Translations under genes and position numbers: made by a program
In this document: positions 52,941 to 62,900 of the stretch, piece by piece
Position numbering within the stretch: the stretch's first letter is position 1
How the letters are laid out: every line of letters begins with the position of its first letter
Notes under the pieces: model-generated
The model's database searches: none
Told to the model about the DNA's origin: nothing
What the model saw: only the letters and a program-made list of their open reading frames with translations
DNA from: Vogesella oryzae
Lineage (GTDB): Bacteria > Pseudomonadota > Gammaproteobacteria > Burkholderiales > Chromobacteriaceae
NCBI RefSeq assembly: GCF_902829295.1
Contig: NZ_CADEPL010000020.1
Coordinates: 100,933-164,932 of the forward strand
Direction of reading: 5' to 3'
DNA length: 64,000 nucleotides

Positions 52941-54809
52941 TTACAGCTTGAAGCGGGACACCAGTGCCTTGAGCTCGTCGCCACGTTGCGCCAGCACATT
53001 GATGGTAGCCAGTGCTTCTTGCAGGCTGGTATCGGTCTGCTGCGCCATTACGTTTACTCGCTCGGCACTCCGCGCCATCTCGTTGGTGGCGACGCCCTGC
53101 TCGGCTGTGGACGAAGTAATCTCACCCATGCGCGACGAGATTTCCTCGGCATTGCTCTTGATCACTTCTACCTTGTCGGCCGCCTGGCGCGACAATGCTA
53201 CACCAGATGTCACTTTCTCGTTGGTGGTATCGGCATGTTCGATTGCTTCACCGGTACGGCGGATCACGGTGTCGATCATCTCGGCAATCTGCACGGTAGC
53301 CGTGGCCGTACGCTCGGCCAGTTTGCGTACTTCATCGGCCACCACGGCAAAGCCGCGGCCGGATTCGCCGGCGCGCGCTGCCTCGATAGCGGCATTCAGT
53401 GCCAGCAGGTTGGTCTGGTCGGCAATATCACGGATCACACCGACAATGCCCTTGATCTGTTCGGACTGGCCGGACAGGCTACCCATCACGGTATGCAGCG
53501 AGGCAACAGCTTCCTGGATAGAGGCCACTTCGCGCTCGACTTCGGCCATCGCGCGATGCGACTCCACCGAATTGGTGCGCGACTGCGCTACCAGTTGCTC
53601 GGTTTCACCCACATGGTCGGCAATGTGGTTGATGCTGACGGTGATTTCCTCGATGGTTGCCGCAGTGGCAGACAGCTCGGTGGACTGCACGCGGGAATCC
53701 TGGCCGATCTGTTCTGCCACCCGGCTCAACTCGGCCGCATCATGTGCCAGCGCCTGGGATTCGTCACGCACAGTCAGGAACATCTCGCGCAACTTGGCCA
53801 CAAACTGGTTAAAGGCTTCGGCAATCAAGCCAACTTCGTCGCGGTTACCAACCGGCAAGGTCTTGGTCAGGTCGCCGTGACCGCTCGCCACTTCTTGCAT
53901 CGCCTTCTGCAGCGTGCCAAGGCCCGACAGCATGCGGGCAACACCGGCATAAGCCAGGATACCGGCCAGCACCATGCCAGCTGCTGCCAGACCAACCATC
54001 ACCATCAGCAACTGGCTTACCGGTGCCATGGCTGCCGCATGCGGCACCATCACGCCAAACAGCCAGTTGGTATTCGGTACCGGGAACAGCGCCACCATGT
54101 GTTTGACGCCATCGATATTGGCAATCTGGATGGAGCCATCCTTATTGATACCAGCCAGATCAAAACCCGGAATCACCTCGGAGATTTTCTTGAGGCCGGA
54201 ATCCTTCTGCGGGTGGGCAATCACGTCGCCTTCGGCAGTAATCAGGAAGGCATAGCCATCACCCGGCAACTTGGCAGAGACCACTTCATCCACCACGCGT
54301 GCCAGCGTCACGTCACCACCGGCCACGGCCACCAGCTGGCCGCCATCCTTGCGCGCCTGGGCAAAAGTGATGATCGGTTTCTTGGTGGAGGCATCAATAT
54401 ATGGCGGAGAAGCAATCGGGCCATTGGCATCCTTGGCCGCCAGATACCACGGCCGGCCAGTCGGATCGTAGCCCGGCGGTACACCGGCAGACCCGGAGAA
54501 CTGGGTCATGGTCTTGTCAGGTTGGCCGACATACATATCGTCGAACTTACCAGCCTGCTGGGCTTGATCAAGAATCGGCTTGAGCTCACCGGTACCGAAA
54601 CGTGGCAGCACCGAGGCAACGATCCCCTCCCTAACTTGCACCCATTCCGACACGAAGCTGACCTTGTTATCGGCCGCCATCTTGATCTGCCCTTCAATCT
54701 GGCTTTCGAGGGTCGCACTCATCTTCCAGTAGGCTACCCCACAGAAGACTACCGAGAGTGCGGCCAACACCAGCAGCACGAATGCCATGAGTTTTGCGCG
54801 CAATGACAT
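52941..54809 (-). CDS. Methyl-accepting chemotaxis protein with double-Cache sensor
   Basis: 622 residues. Membrane helices near 9-29 and 274-300 bracket a large periplasmic dCACHE-type sensor ([19 protein letters not shown] block). A HAMP domain and the signalling hairpin follow, with [20 protein letters not shown] and [13 protein letters not shown]. Start is the ATG behind AAGGGAA. It controls the flagellar motor through CheA; the ligand is probably a small organic molecule, unknown. A sigma-28-like promoter candidate lies upstream. Confidence 0.95.
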   Translation of the reverse strand: MSLRAKLMAFVLLVLAALSVVFCGVAYWKMSATLESQIEGQIKMAADNKVSFVSEWVQVREGIVASVLPRFGTGELKPILDQAQQAGKFDDMYVGQPDKTMTQFSGSAGVPPGYDPTGRPWYLAAKDANGPIASPPYIDASTKKPIITFAQARKDGGQLVAVAGGDVTLARVVDEVVSAKLPGDGYAFLITAEGDVIAHPQKDSGLKKISEVIPGFDLAGINKDGSIQIANIDGVKHMVALFPVPNTNWLFGVMVPHAAAMAPVSQLLMVMVGLAAAGMVLAGILAYAGVARMLSGLGTLQKAMQEVASGHGDLTKTLPVGNRDEVGLIAEAFNQFVAKLREMFLTVRDESQALAHDAAELSRVAEQIGQDSRVQSTELSATAATIEEITVSINHIADHVGETEQLVAQSRTNSVESHRAMAEVEREVASIQEAVASLHTVMGSLSGQSEQIKGIVGVIRDIADQTNLLALNAAIEAARAGESGRGFAVVADEVRKLAERTATATVQIAEMIDTVIRRTGEAIEHADTTNEKVTSGVALSRQAADKVEVIKSNAEEISSRMGEITSSTAEQGVATNEMARSAERVNVMAQQTDTSLQEALATINVLAQRGDELKALVSRFKL

Positions 54810-54860
54810 GATTGTTATTTCCCTTGTTTTTTGAGTTTCAGGCGGGTATCTGTCACTACC

Positions 54861-54887
54861 TGCTCGGTAGTTCTCCCGTTCCTTTTA
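54861..54887 (-). promoter_or_regulatory. Candidate sigma-28 (FliA) promoter of the chemotaxis gene
   Basis: Minus strand TAAA, 15 bases, then ACCGAGCA; consensus is TAAA-N15-GCCGATAA. Core CCGA and spacing match, the -10 tail only partly. Confidence 0.4.
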
Positions 54888-55266
54888 TAGCCATAAAACA
54901 AAATTGTGCACTTTGATACTTAGCCAATTTAGAGAGTGACTTGCTTTTGATTTAAAACAAGCCAGCAATTGCGACATGTTAGGTTTAGACCGGAAAAATT
55001 TCCATATAAACCGTACATCTCTCCTGCGTTACTGTAACCAATCTACAGTAAGCAAACCGCTAGCGGCCCGCGCCCTGCAATCACTTTTTGCACCGCACCA
55101 CATGCCACTGGCTGCCAGCGCAGCTATAAAAACAGCAACATTCTTCACTGTGCAGCACCATATTCCCTCACCTGCCGCCCAATAGCGACTGACCGGCGAG
55201 CAAGACCGGCAGTCTGAAATTTGTCCATCTTGCTGCAGTCGCACATCGAATATTGTCGGACATGCG
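54888..55266. other. AT-rich intergenic stretch with no gene
   Basis: About 380 bases between the chemotaxis gene's upstream region and the glyA promoter. AT-rich compared with the surroundings, with repeated homopolymer runs, no reading frame with homology, and no stable hairpin that I could find. It separates two divergent transcription units. Confidence 0.6.
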
Positions 55267-55295
55267 TTGACAGCCCATGCTGCCTTCTCTAGATT
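55267..55295 (+). promoter_or_regulatory. Sigma-70 promoter for the glycine riboswitch/glyA transcript
   Basis: TTGACA (55267-55272), 17-base spacer, TAGATT (55290-55295). Near-consensus and correctly placed about 40 bases before the riboswitch. Confidence 0.75.
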
Positions 55296-55335
55296 GCGCC
55301 AAGCCACGCGGCCGATTGCAAGGTTGGCCGCCACC

Positions 55336-55527
55336 AGTGCAGGAGAGACTGCCCGGACCAGCGTCTGGCGGCAGCGCCGAAGGGGAATCGCCCCAGAAAC
55401 TCTCAGGCAAAAGAACTGCCCTGGTCTGGCACTCTGGAGAGTAGGTCCGCAAGCGCGCGACCTCGCCGAAGGCAGCATGGCCAGTGCACACTGCGCCGCA
55501 ATCTCTCAGGCAAAGGGACAGAGGGGG
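55336..55527 (+). ncRNA. Tandem glycine riboswitch
   Basis: Two glycine aptamers in series. Aptamer 1 starts AGGAGAGACTGCC, has GCGCCGAAGGGG and ends ACTCTCAGGCAAAAGAAC (about 55341-55417). Aptamer 2 starts CTCTGGAGAGTAGG, has CTCGCCGAAGGC and ends ATCTCTCAGGCAAAGGGAC (about 55432-55520). These CGCCGAAGG and CTCTCAGGCAAA blocks are the hallmark of the glycine (gcvT) motif. It lies in the glyA leader, with a GTCCGGT/ACCGGAC hairpin (55532-55549) as a possible expression platform. The usual glycine-on switch is likely but not shown. Confidence 0.92.
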
Positions 55528-55665
55528 CATCGTCCGGTGATACCGGACGGGCGCCCAGCTATCTGTCGGCCTTCCCGCACAGACCGTCCGTCCGGCACCG
55601 CCCGTTCTTCAAGGCGTGGTGCGGCCAACCTTTTGCCGCCTGCGCCGGCGACCAAGGAAATTACG

Positions 55666-56919
55666 ATGTTTACCAAAGACATGCAGATTGCCGGTTTCGA
55701 CGACGCCCTATGGGCCGCCATGCAGGCCGAAGACCAGCGCCAGCAAGACCACATCGAGCTGATTGCCTCCGAGAACTACACCAGCCCGCGCGTGATGCAG
55801 GCACAGGGCAGCCAGCTCACCAACAAGTACGCCGAGGGCTACCCAGGCAAGCGATACTACGGCGGCTGCGAGCATGTGGACGTGGTGGAGCAGCTGGCCA
55901 TCGACCGCGCCAAGCAGCTGTTCAGCGCCGATTACGCCAACGTGCAGCCGCACTCCGGCAGTCAGGCCAACGCCGCCGTGTACATGGCACTGCTGGAACC
56001 GCACGACACCGTGCTGGGCATGAGCCTGGCCCACGGCGGCCACCTCACCCACGGCGCCAAGGTCAACTTCTCCGGCAAGATCTACCACGCCGTACAATAC
56101 GGCCTGAACCCGGAAACCGGCGAGATCGACTACGACGAAGTGCAGCGCATGGCCAATGAATACCAGCCGAAGATGATCGTGGCCGGTTTCTCCGCCTACT
56201 CGCTGATCGTGGACTGGAAGCGCATGCGCGAGATCGCCGACAGCATCGGCGCCTACCTGTTCGTGGACATGGCGCACGTCGCCGGTCTGGTGGCGGCCGG
56301 GCTGTATCCGAACCCGATTCCGCACGCCCACGTGGTGACCACCACCACCCACAAGACCCTGCGCGGCCCGCGTGGCGGCCTGATTCTGGCGGCGTCCAAC
56401 CCGGAGCTGGAAAAGAAGCTGAATTCGGTGGTGTTCCCCGGCATTCAGGGCGGCCCGCTGATGCACGTGATCGCTGCCAAGGCGGTGGCATTCCAGGAGG
56501 CACTGCAGCCGGAGTTCATCGACTACCAGAAACAGGTGCTGGCCAACGCCCGCGCCATGGTGCACGTATTCCAGAGCCGCGGTTACAGCATCGTCTCCGG
56601 CAAGACCGACGACCACCTGTTCCTGCTGAGCCTGATCGACAAAGGCCTCACCGGCAAGGCGGCCGATGCCGCGCTGGGCGCCGCCCACATCACCGTCAAC
56701 AAGAACGCGGTGCCGAACGATCCGCAAAGCCCGTTCGTGACCAGCGGCATCCGCATCGGCACCCCGGCGATCACCAGCCGCGGCTTCAAGGAAACCGAAG
56801 CGCGCCAGGTAGCGCACTGGGTGTGCGACATCCTCGACGACATCGAGAATGCGGAAGTCAGCGCACGGGTAAAACGCCAGGTGGCGGAGTTGTGCTCGGC
56901 CTATCCGGTCTATCGTTAA
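55666..56919 (+). CDS. glyA: Serine hydroxymethyltransferase
   Basis: PLP enzyme interconverting serine and glycine with tetrahydrofolate. It has 417 residues; the PLP lysine is K230 in [23 protein letters not shown] and [13 protein letters not shown] are near the N-terminus. Start ATG follows CAAGGAAATTACG. A tandem glycine riboswitch sits in its leader; sdaA follows 122 bp downstream. With excess glycine the flux would be glycine to serine, then to pyruvate through SdaA, an inference from gene order. Normal length, strong identity. Confidence 0.97.
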   Translation: MFTKDMQIAGFDDALWAAMQAEDQRQQDHIELIASENYTSPRVMQAQGSQLTNKYAEGYPGKRYYGGCEHVDVVEQLAIDRAKQLFSADYANVQPHSGSQANAAVYMALLEPHDTVLGMSLAHGGHLTHGAKVNFSGKIYHAVQYGLNPETGEIDYDEVQRMANEYQPKMIVAGFSAYSLIVDWKRMREIADSIGAYLFVDMAHVAGLVAAGLYPNPIPHAHVVTTTTHKTLRGPRGGLILAASNPELEKKLNSVVFPGIQGGPLMHVIAAKAVAFQEALQPEFIDYQKQVLANARAMVHVFQSRGYSIVSGKTDDHLFLLSLIDKGLTGKAADAALGAAHITVNKNAVPNDPQSPFVTSGIRIGTPAITSRGFKETEARQVAHWVCDILDDIENAEVSARVKRQVAELCSAYPVYR

Positions 56920-56930
56920 AATAGCAAGGC

Positions 56931-56956
56931 TGCTGCGGCCAACGTTGGCCGCAGCA
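56931..56956 (+). repeat. 26-bp palindrome between glyA and sdaA
   Basis: Perfect palindrome centred on GCGGCCAACGTTGGCCGC, extended to TGCTG/CAGCA, 11 bases after glyA. No T-run. It could partly separate glyA from sdaA. Confidence 0.8.
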
Positions 56957-57041
56957 CATTGTCCAAAAACACAGGGCTACCCCCTGAAACATCAGGCACT
57001 ACCAACCCACGGTGGCGCCGCAACCAGACAAGAGAAGCAGC

Positions 57042-58442
57042 ATGGCAATCAGTGTTTTCGACCTGTTTAAGATCGGCATCGGCCCGTCCAGCTCCCATAC
57101 CGTCGGCCCGATGCGCGCCGCGCGCCAGTTTGTCACCCGCCTGGAAAAAGACGGTCTGCTGTCCGCCACCAGCCGGGTGAAGTCGGAGATGTTCGGCTCG
57201 TTGGGCGCTACCGGCAAAGGCCACGGCACCGACACCGCGGTATTGTTAGGCTTGGCCGGCGAACTGCCGGACTTGGTCGATACCGATGCCGTGCCGCAGA
57301 TACTGGCTACCATCCGTGCCGACAAGGCCATCAGTCTGCTCGGTCAGCAGCGCATTGCCTTCAACGAGGCGGAAGACCTGCTGCTGTACAAGCGCAAGGC
57401 GCTACCCTACCACCCCAACGGCATGATCTTCGAAGCCTTCGACGCAGCTGGCAACAGCTTGTCCAAACGCGCCTACTACTCGGTGGGTGGCGGCTTCGTG
57501 GTGGACGAGGCGGCGATCGACGCCGGTTTTGTGCCGCCGGGCGTGACCGAGCTGAAGCACCCGTTCAAGACCGGTGCCGAGCTGCTGGCGCTGTGCCAGC
57601 GCCACGGCAAGAGCATCAGCCAGATCATGCTGGAGAACGAACTGGCCTGGCGCAGCGAGGACGAGGTACGCAGCGGCCTGCTGCAAATCTGGCACGTGAT
57701 GCAGGGCTGCGTGCAACGCGGTTGCAGTCACGAAGGCATCCTGCCGGGTGGCATGAAGGTGAAACGTCGCGCTGCCGATCTGTACCGCAAGCTCACCAAC
57801 GCGCCGGAAGCTGCCTTGCGTGACCCGCTGACGGTGATGGACTGGGTCAACCTGTACGCCCTGGCGGTCAACGAGGAAAACGCCGGTGGCGGCCGCGTGG
57901 TCACCGCCCCGACCAACGGCGCGGCCGGCATCATTCCGGCAGTGCTGCACTACTATGCCCGCTTCGTACCGAATGCCAGTGAAGATGGCGTGGTGCGCTT
58001 CCTGCTCACTGCCGGCGCCATCGGCATCCTGTTCAAGCTCAACGCCTCCATCTCCGGCGCCGAGGTCGGCTGCCAGGGCGAAGTCGGCTCGGCCTGCTCG
58101 ATGGCAGCTGGTGCGCTGGCCGAAGTGCTGGGCGGCACGCCGGAACAGGTAGAAAACGCCGCCGAGATCGGCATGGAGCACAACCTGGGCCTGACCTGTG
58201 ACCCGGTCGGCGGTCTGGTGCAGGTGCCGTGCATCGAGCGTAATGCGATGGCAGCGATCAAGGCCATCAACGCTGCCCGTATGGCGCTGCGCGGTGACGG
58301 CCAGCACTTCGTGTCGCTGGATCGCGTGATCAAGACCATGCGCGATACCGGCCGCGACATGAGCAACAAATACAAGGAAACCGCGCGTGGCGGCCTGGCG
58401 ATCAATGTGATCGAGGTGCCGGTCAACATCGTGGAATGCTGA
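57042..58442 (+). CDS. sdaA: L-serine ammonia-lyase (single-chain, iron-sulfur)
   Basis: Deaminates L-serine to pyruvate using a [4Fe-4S] cluster. It has 466 residues from [22 protein letters not shown], typical N-terminal sequence. Cluster-region cysteines lie in [16 protein letters not shown] and near [19 protein letters not shown]. Start by homology; ten codons of upstream frame are not conserved. Downstream of glyA in the same direction, so linked by pathway. Three hairpins in a row follow its stop. Confidence 0.96.
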   Translation: MAISVFDLFKIGIGPSSSHTVGPMRAARQFVTRLEKDGLLSATSRVKSEMFGSLGATGKGHGTDTAVLLGLAGELPDLVDTDAVPQILATIRADKAISLLGQQRIAFNEAEDLLLYKRKALPYHPNGMIFEAFDAAGNSLSKRAYYSVGGGFVVDEAAIDAGFVPPGVTELKHPFKTGAELLALCQRHGKSISQIMLENELAWRSEDEVRSGLLQIWHVMQGCVQRGCSHEGILPGGMKVKRRAADLYRKLTNAPEAALRDPLTVMDWVNLYALAVNEENAGGGRVVTAPTNGAAGIIPAVLHYYARFVPNASEDGVVRFLLTAGAIGILFKLNASISGAEVGCQGEVGSACSMAAGALAEVLGGTPEQVENAAEIGMEHNLGLTCDPVGGLVQVPCIERNAMAAIKAINAARMALRGDGQHFVSLDRVIKTMRDTGRDMSNKYKETARGGLAINVIEVPVNIVEC

Positions 58443-58451
58443 TGCTTGCTG

Positions 58452-58471
58452 TGCGGCCAACGTTGGCCGCA
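58452..58471 (+). terminator. GTTGGCCGC palindrome after sdaA
   Basis: TGCGGCCAACGTTGGCCGCA, a perfect 20-bp palindrome 9 bases after the stop. First of three consecutive hairpins. Confidence 0.65.
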
Positions 58472-58482
58472 TGCTGCTCGGC

Positions 58483-58508
58483 ACAACGCCCGCCATCGCG
58501 GGCGTTGT
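58483..58508 (+). terminator. Hairpin after sdaA
   Basis: ACAACGCCCGC, loop CATC, GCGGGCGTTGT: perfect 11-bp stem followed by TCTTGC. Second hairpin in the series. Confidence 0.75.
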
Positions 58509-58533
58509 TCTTGCGGTGATCCCGGCACAATAA

Positions 58534-58564
58534 AAAAGCCTGACAGCGTACTGTCAGGCTTTTT
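58534..58564. terminator. Bidirectional terminator
   Basis: AAAAGCCTGACAG, loop CGTA, CTGTCAGGCTTTT with A-run before and T-run after. Ends sdaA (plus) and the binding-protein gene (minus). Confidence 0.93.
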
Positions 58565-58591
58565 GCTTGGGCAGCCGGGCTGCCGGCAGGC

Positions 58592-59815
58592 TTACTGGGC
58601 TGCGGAGGCGTCAGCGGCCGGAGCGCCACCACCCACGGTCTGCATCACTTTCCACTCGCCTTTTTCAACCTTGTACACGGTGATACCGCCGTCTTTCAGG
58701 TCGCCTTTTTCATCGTAGGTCCAGTTGGAGGAAGTCACGCCATCCTTGTACTGGATCTTGGCCAGCACCGGCAGGTACTTGGCCGGCTCGGCGGAGTTGG
58801 CTTCCTTCATCGCGGCGATCAAGGCGCGAGTCGCGTCATAGCCGTACGGCGAGTAGGTGGCAACGTCCATGTTGAAGCGGGCCTTGTAGCGCGAAGCGTA
58901 GTCGGCACCCTTCGGCATCTTGTCCAGCGGCAGACCGGCCAGCGAGGCGATGGTGCCTTCGGCTTCCTGACCAGCCAGTTTCAGGAAGGTCGGGGTTTTG
59001 GTCATTTCGCCGGATACCAGCGGTGCCTTCAGACCCAGACGCTTCATCTGCTTGGCCATCGGAGCGGACTGGGCATCAGCACCACCGTAGAACACCACGT
59101 CCGGGGACACGCCCTTGATGGTGGTCAGAATGGCGGCAAAATCGGTGGCTTTGTCGTTGGTGAATTCACGCTTCACCACTTCGCCGCCGGAAGCCTTGAC
59201 TGCTTTTTCGAATTCGTCAGCCAGACCCTGACCATAGGCGGTACGGTCGTCAACGATAACGACTTTCTTGGCGCCGAGCGTTTTAACCACGAACTGGCCC
59301 ATTACCGAACCTTGCTGGGTATCGGAGGTCATGGATCGGAAGGTGTTCTTGTAGCCCTGAGCAGTGAATACCGGCGAGGTCGCCATGGCGATCATCGGGA
59401 TACCGGCATCGGAGTAGATCTTGGACGCCGGAATGGAAGTACCGGAGTTGAAGTGACCGACAATACCGTTCACTTTGTCATCGACAAACTTCTGAGCCAT
59501 CTGGGTAGCGGTCTTCGGATCGGCCTGGTCATCTTCGGCTACCAGTTCAAATGTTACCGGCTTGCCATCGATGGTCGGCTTCTCGGCGTTGGCATCTTCG
59601 ATTGCCAGCGTCACGCCATTCTTGTACTCCTCGCCGTAGTGGGCTTGCGGACCGGTCAACGGTGCGGCAAAACCGATTTTCACTACGTTGCCGGTAGCGG
59701 CGGCGCTGGCAGCAGAGGCCTCGCCTGCCGGTGCATCCTGCTTCTGGCTGCAGCCGGCAATCGCCAGGGCGGCGGCAACAGCAAGGGATACGCTGGTCAG
59801 TTTGTTCAGTTGCAT
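58592..59815 (-). CDS. Branched-chain amino-acid-type binding lipoprotein (LivJ-like)
   Basis: 407 residues with a lipobox (LAIAGC, about residues 18-23), so an anchored lipoprotein. Peripla_BP_6 type-I fold: VKIGFAAPLTGPQAHYGEEYKNGVTLAIEDAN, GHFNSGTSIPASKIY, MTSDTQQGSVMGQF. No permease or ATPase is close by, and livM appears only as a remnant 14 kb away. It follows putA by 118 bp in the same direction without an obvious terminator. Ligand unknown, amino acid likely. Confidence 0.9.
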   Translation of the reverse strand: MQLNKLTSVSLAVAAALAIAGCSQKQDAPAGEASAASAAATGNVVKIGFAAPLTGPQAHYGEEYKNGVTLAIEDANAEKPTIDGKPVTFELVAEDDQADPKTATQMAQKFVDDKVNGIVGHFNSGTSIPASKIYSDAGIPMIAMATSPVFTAQGYKNTFRSMTSDTQQGSVMGQFVVKTLGAKKVVIVDDRTAYGQGLADEFEKAVKASGGEVVKREFTNDKATDFAAILTTIKGVSPDVVFYGGADAQSAPMAKQMKRLGLKAPLVSGEMTKTPTFLKLAGQEAEGTIASLAGLPLDKMPKGADYASRYKARFNMDVATYSPYGYDATRALIAAMKEANSAEPAKYLPVLAKIQYKDGVTSSNWTYDEKGDLKDGGITVYKVEKGEWKVMQTVGGGAPAADASAAQ

Positions 59816-59933
59816 GTCGTTTCTCTTCTCTTTTGTGTCAGGGTTTGCTCGTGCCAATGGATTTTGTCTACTGGCGAACGTTACAACAAGGCAGGCGCAT
59901 TATTTCAATGCCACCTGCCAAGATCAAGTCTAA

Positions 59934-62900
59934 TCAGTCTCCGATACTCATCAGACTCGCATTGCCGCCTGCAGCCGTGGTATTCACGCTAATCGCGCGC
60001 TCCACGACCAGTCGATGCAGGTTGTAACCACCCTCTTCGACCAATAGCAGCGGAATCAGGGCACCGTCACGGCGGGCCAGCGTCTGGCGCAGCAGCTCCG
60101 CATCCGGGCCGGCATACAGCATGGCCGTCACCTCGGCCGCTTCAACCTTGTCACCAACTTGCACGCTGCTCTTCAGCACTGCGGCCAACTGTTGCGCCGG
60201 CACGCTATCCTGCAGCAACACGCGGTTGCCGGTCGCGAAGGCGGCAGCTACCTGCATCACCAGTGCCTCCAGATTATCGGCCGAACACGCCACCAGACCA
60301 CGCGGGGCGAACAGCAAGGTATTGATCTCGCCAGTCGGACCCGGCAGGGTCTCGGCATGATTCAGCGGCGAATGACGACGTGCTGCAGCAATCAGTTCCT
60401 GCAGATGATTGCGGGCACCGTCATCCAGCGGCAGCTGCGGCAGCACGCCTTGCAGTTGATCCAACGCGGTGAAGTCAACCGGCTCCGGGTTGGCCGCAAG
60501 ACGGGCGTTCCAGCTGCCGCGGGTGAGGCGGTACAGATACAGCGGGCCACCGGCTTTCGGACCGGTACCCGACTTGCCTTCGCCACCAAACGGCTGCACG
60601 CCAACCACCGCGCCAACGATATTGCGGTTTACATAGACGTTGCCCACCTTGATGTTGCTGGTGATGGCTTCGATTGTTTCGTCGATACGGCTGTGAATAC
60701 CGTGGGTCAAACCGTAGCCGGTGCTATTGATCTCGGCAACGACCTTGTCGATTTCACTGGCATCAAAACGGATCACATGCAGCACAGGGCCGAACACTTC
60801 GCGTTCCAGCAGCTTGATGCTGTCGATCTCGAACAAAGTCGGAGCCACATAAGTGCCGGCGGCACACTCATCGCTCAGTTTGGCCTGATACATGCTGCGG
60901 GCACGCGGTTTCAAGCCATCGATGTGACGCAACAGATTGCCCTGCGCTTCGGCATCGATTACCGGACCGATGTCGGTATCGAAGCGTGCCGGGTTACCCA
61001 CGCGCAGTTCGTCCATCGCGCCCTTGATCATGGTCACCACCTTGTCGGCGATGTCGTTCTGCAGATACAGCACGCGCAGCGCCGAGCAGCGCTGGCCGGC
61101 AGAATCGAAAGCCGAGGACAATACGTCGGTAACCACTTGCTCCGGCAGCGCCGAACTGTCGACGATCATGGCGTTCTGGCCACCGGTTTCGGCGATCAGC
61201 GGCACTTCCTCGCCACGGCCGGACAGGGCGCGGTTGATGATCTGCGCCACTTCGGTGGAGCCGGTGAAGATCACGCCCTTGATGCGGGCATCGGTGGTCA
61301 GCGCGGAGCCAACCACTTCGCCACGCCCCGGCAGGAACTGCAGTACATCGCGCGGCACGCCAGCTTCATGCAGCAGGCGGATGGCGTAGGCGGCAATCAG
61401 CGCGGTCTGCTCGGCGGGCTTGGCCAGTACCACGTTACCTGCGGCCAACGAGGCGGTAACCTCACCGATGAAAATCGCCAGCGGGAAGTTCCACGGGCTG
61501 ATACATACCACCGGACCCAATGCGGGATTACGCTGGTTGTCGAATTCGGCGCGCACATGTGCGGCGTAGTAGCGGCAGAAGTCCACCGCCTCGCGCACTT
61601 CGGCAATCGCGTTGTTCAGCGTTTTACCGGCTTCGCGCACGGCCAACCCCATCAGGGTGGCCATATTGTCTTCCATCAGATCGGCCATGCGATCCAGGCA
61701 CAACGCACGCTTGGCCGGCTCGGTGGCCGCCCAGCCAGGAGCTGCCCGCACCGCAGCCTGCAGGGCGATTTCCACATCCTCGCGGCTCGCTTCTTGCACC
61801 TGCCCCACAACATCCTGCAGGTTGGCCGGATTACGAACCGCTTGCGAATTGACCGGCTCGACATCGCGATCGGCCAGCAGCGGCACGGCCAGCCAAGGCT
61901 GCACCTCGGATGCCTGCAGCGACAGCTGCAAACTTGTCAGCACATGCTCGTTGGCCAGATCAAGGCCTTTGGAGTTCTTGCGCTCGGCGCCGTAGAGGGC
62001 AACCGGCAGCGCGATCTTGCTATGCGGCAGTCCGCCATGACGGCCAGCTTCGGCAACGGGATCTTCCACCAGCTCTTCGATCGACACGCTCTCGTCGACG
62101 ATACGGTTCACGAACGAGGAGTTGGCACCGTTTTCCAGCAGGCGGCGCACCAGATAGGCCAGCAGGGTCTCGTGCGAGCCCACCGGCGCGTAGATACGGC
62201 AGGGCTTGTCCAGCTTGTCCTTACCGACGACCTGGTCGTACAGGGTTTCACCCATGCCGTGCAGACACTGGAATTCGTAGTCCTTGCCTTCGGCCAGATG
62301 GTAGACCGCGGCCAACGTGTAGGCGTTGTGCGAGGCAAACTGCGGGTAGATGGCATCCTGTGCGGCCAACAGGCGCTTGGCGCAGGCAATATAGGACACG
62401 TCGGTGTACACCTTGCGGGTGTATACCGGGTAGCCCGGCAGGCCATCCACTTGCGCACGCTTGATTTCGGCATCCCAGTAGGCGCCTTTTACCAGGCGCA
62501 CCATGAAGCGATGCTTGCTGCGGCGCGCCAGGTCGATCAGGTAATCGATTACGTACGGGCAACGCTTCTGGTATGCCTGCACCACAATGCCGATACCTTC
62601 GAAACCGTCCAGCTCCGGGTCGTTGGCCAGGGCCTCGACCAGGTCCATGGAAATTTCCAGACGGTCGGCTTCTTCAGCGTCGATATTCAGGCCGATGTTG
62701 TATTGCTTGGCCAGCAGGAACAGCTGTTTCAGGCGCGGCAGCAACTCTGCCATCATGCGCTCGTGCTTCATCCGCGCATAACGCGGGTGGATAGCGGACA
62801 GTTTCACCGAGATGCCGGGACCACTGTAAATGCCACGCCCGTTGGATTCTTTGCCGATGGCGTGAATGGCCAACACGTAATCGTTCAGGTAACGCTGCGC

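Noticed and set aside
52986..54806. Plus-strand open frame of about 600 codons opposite the chemotaxis gene
   Set aside because: Shadow of the chemotaxis receptor; no ribosome site or recognisable domain.
55267..55665. N-terminal extension of glyA through the leader
   Set aside because: This region is the promoter and tandem glycine riboswitch; GlyA homology begins at the ATG at 55666.
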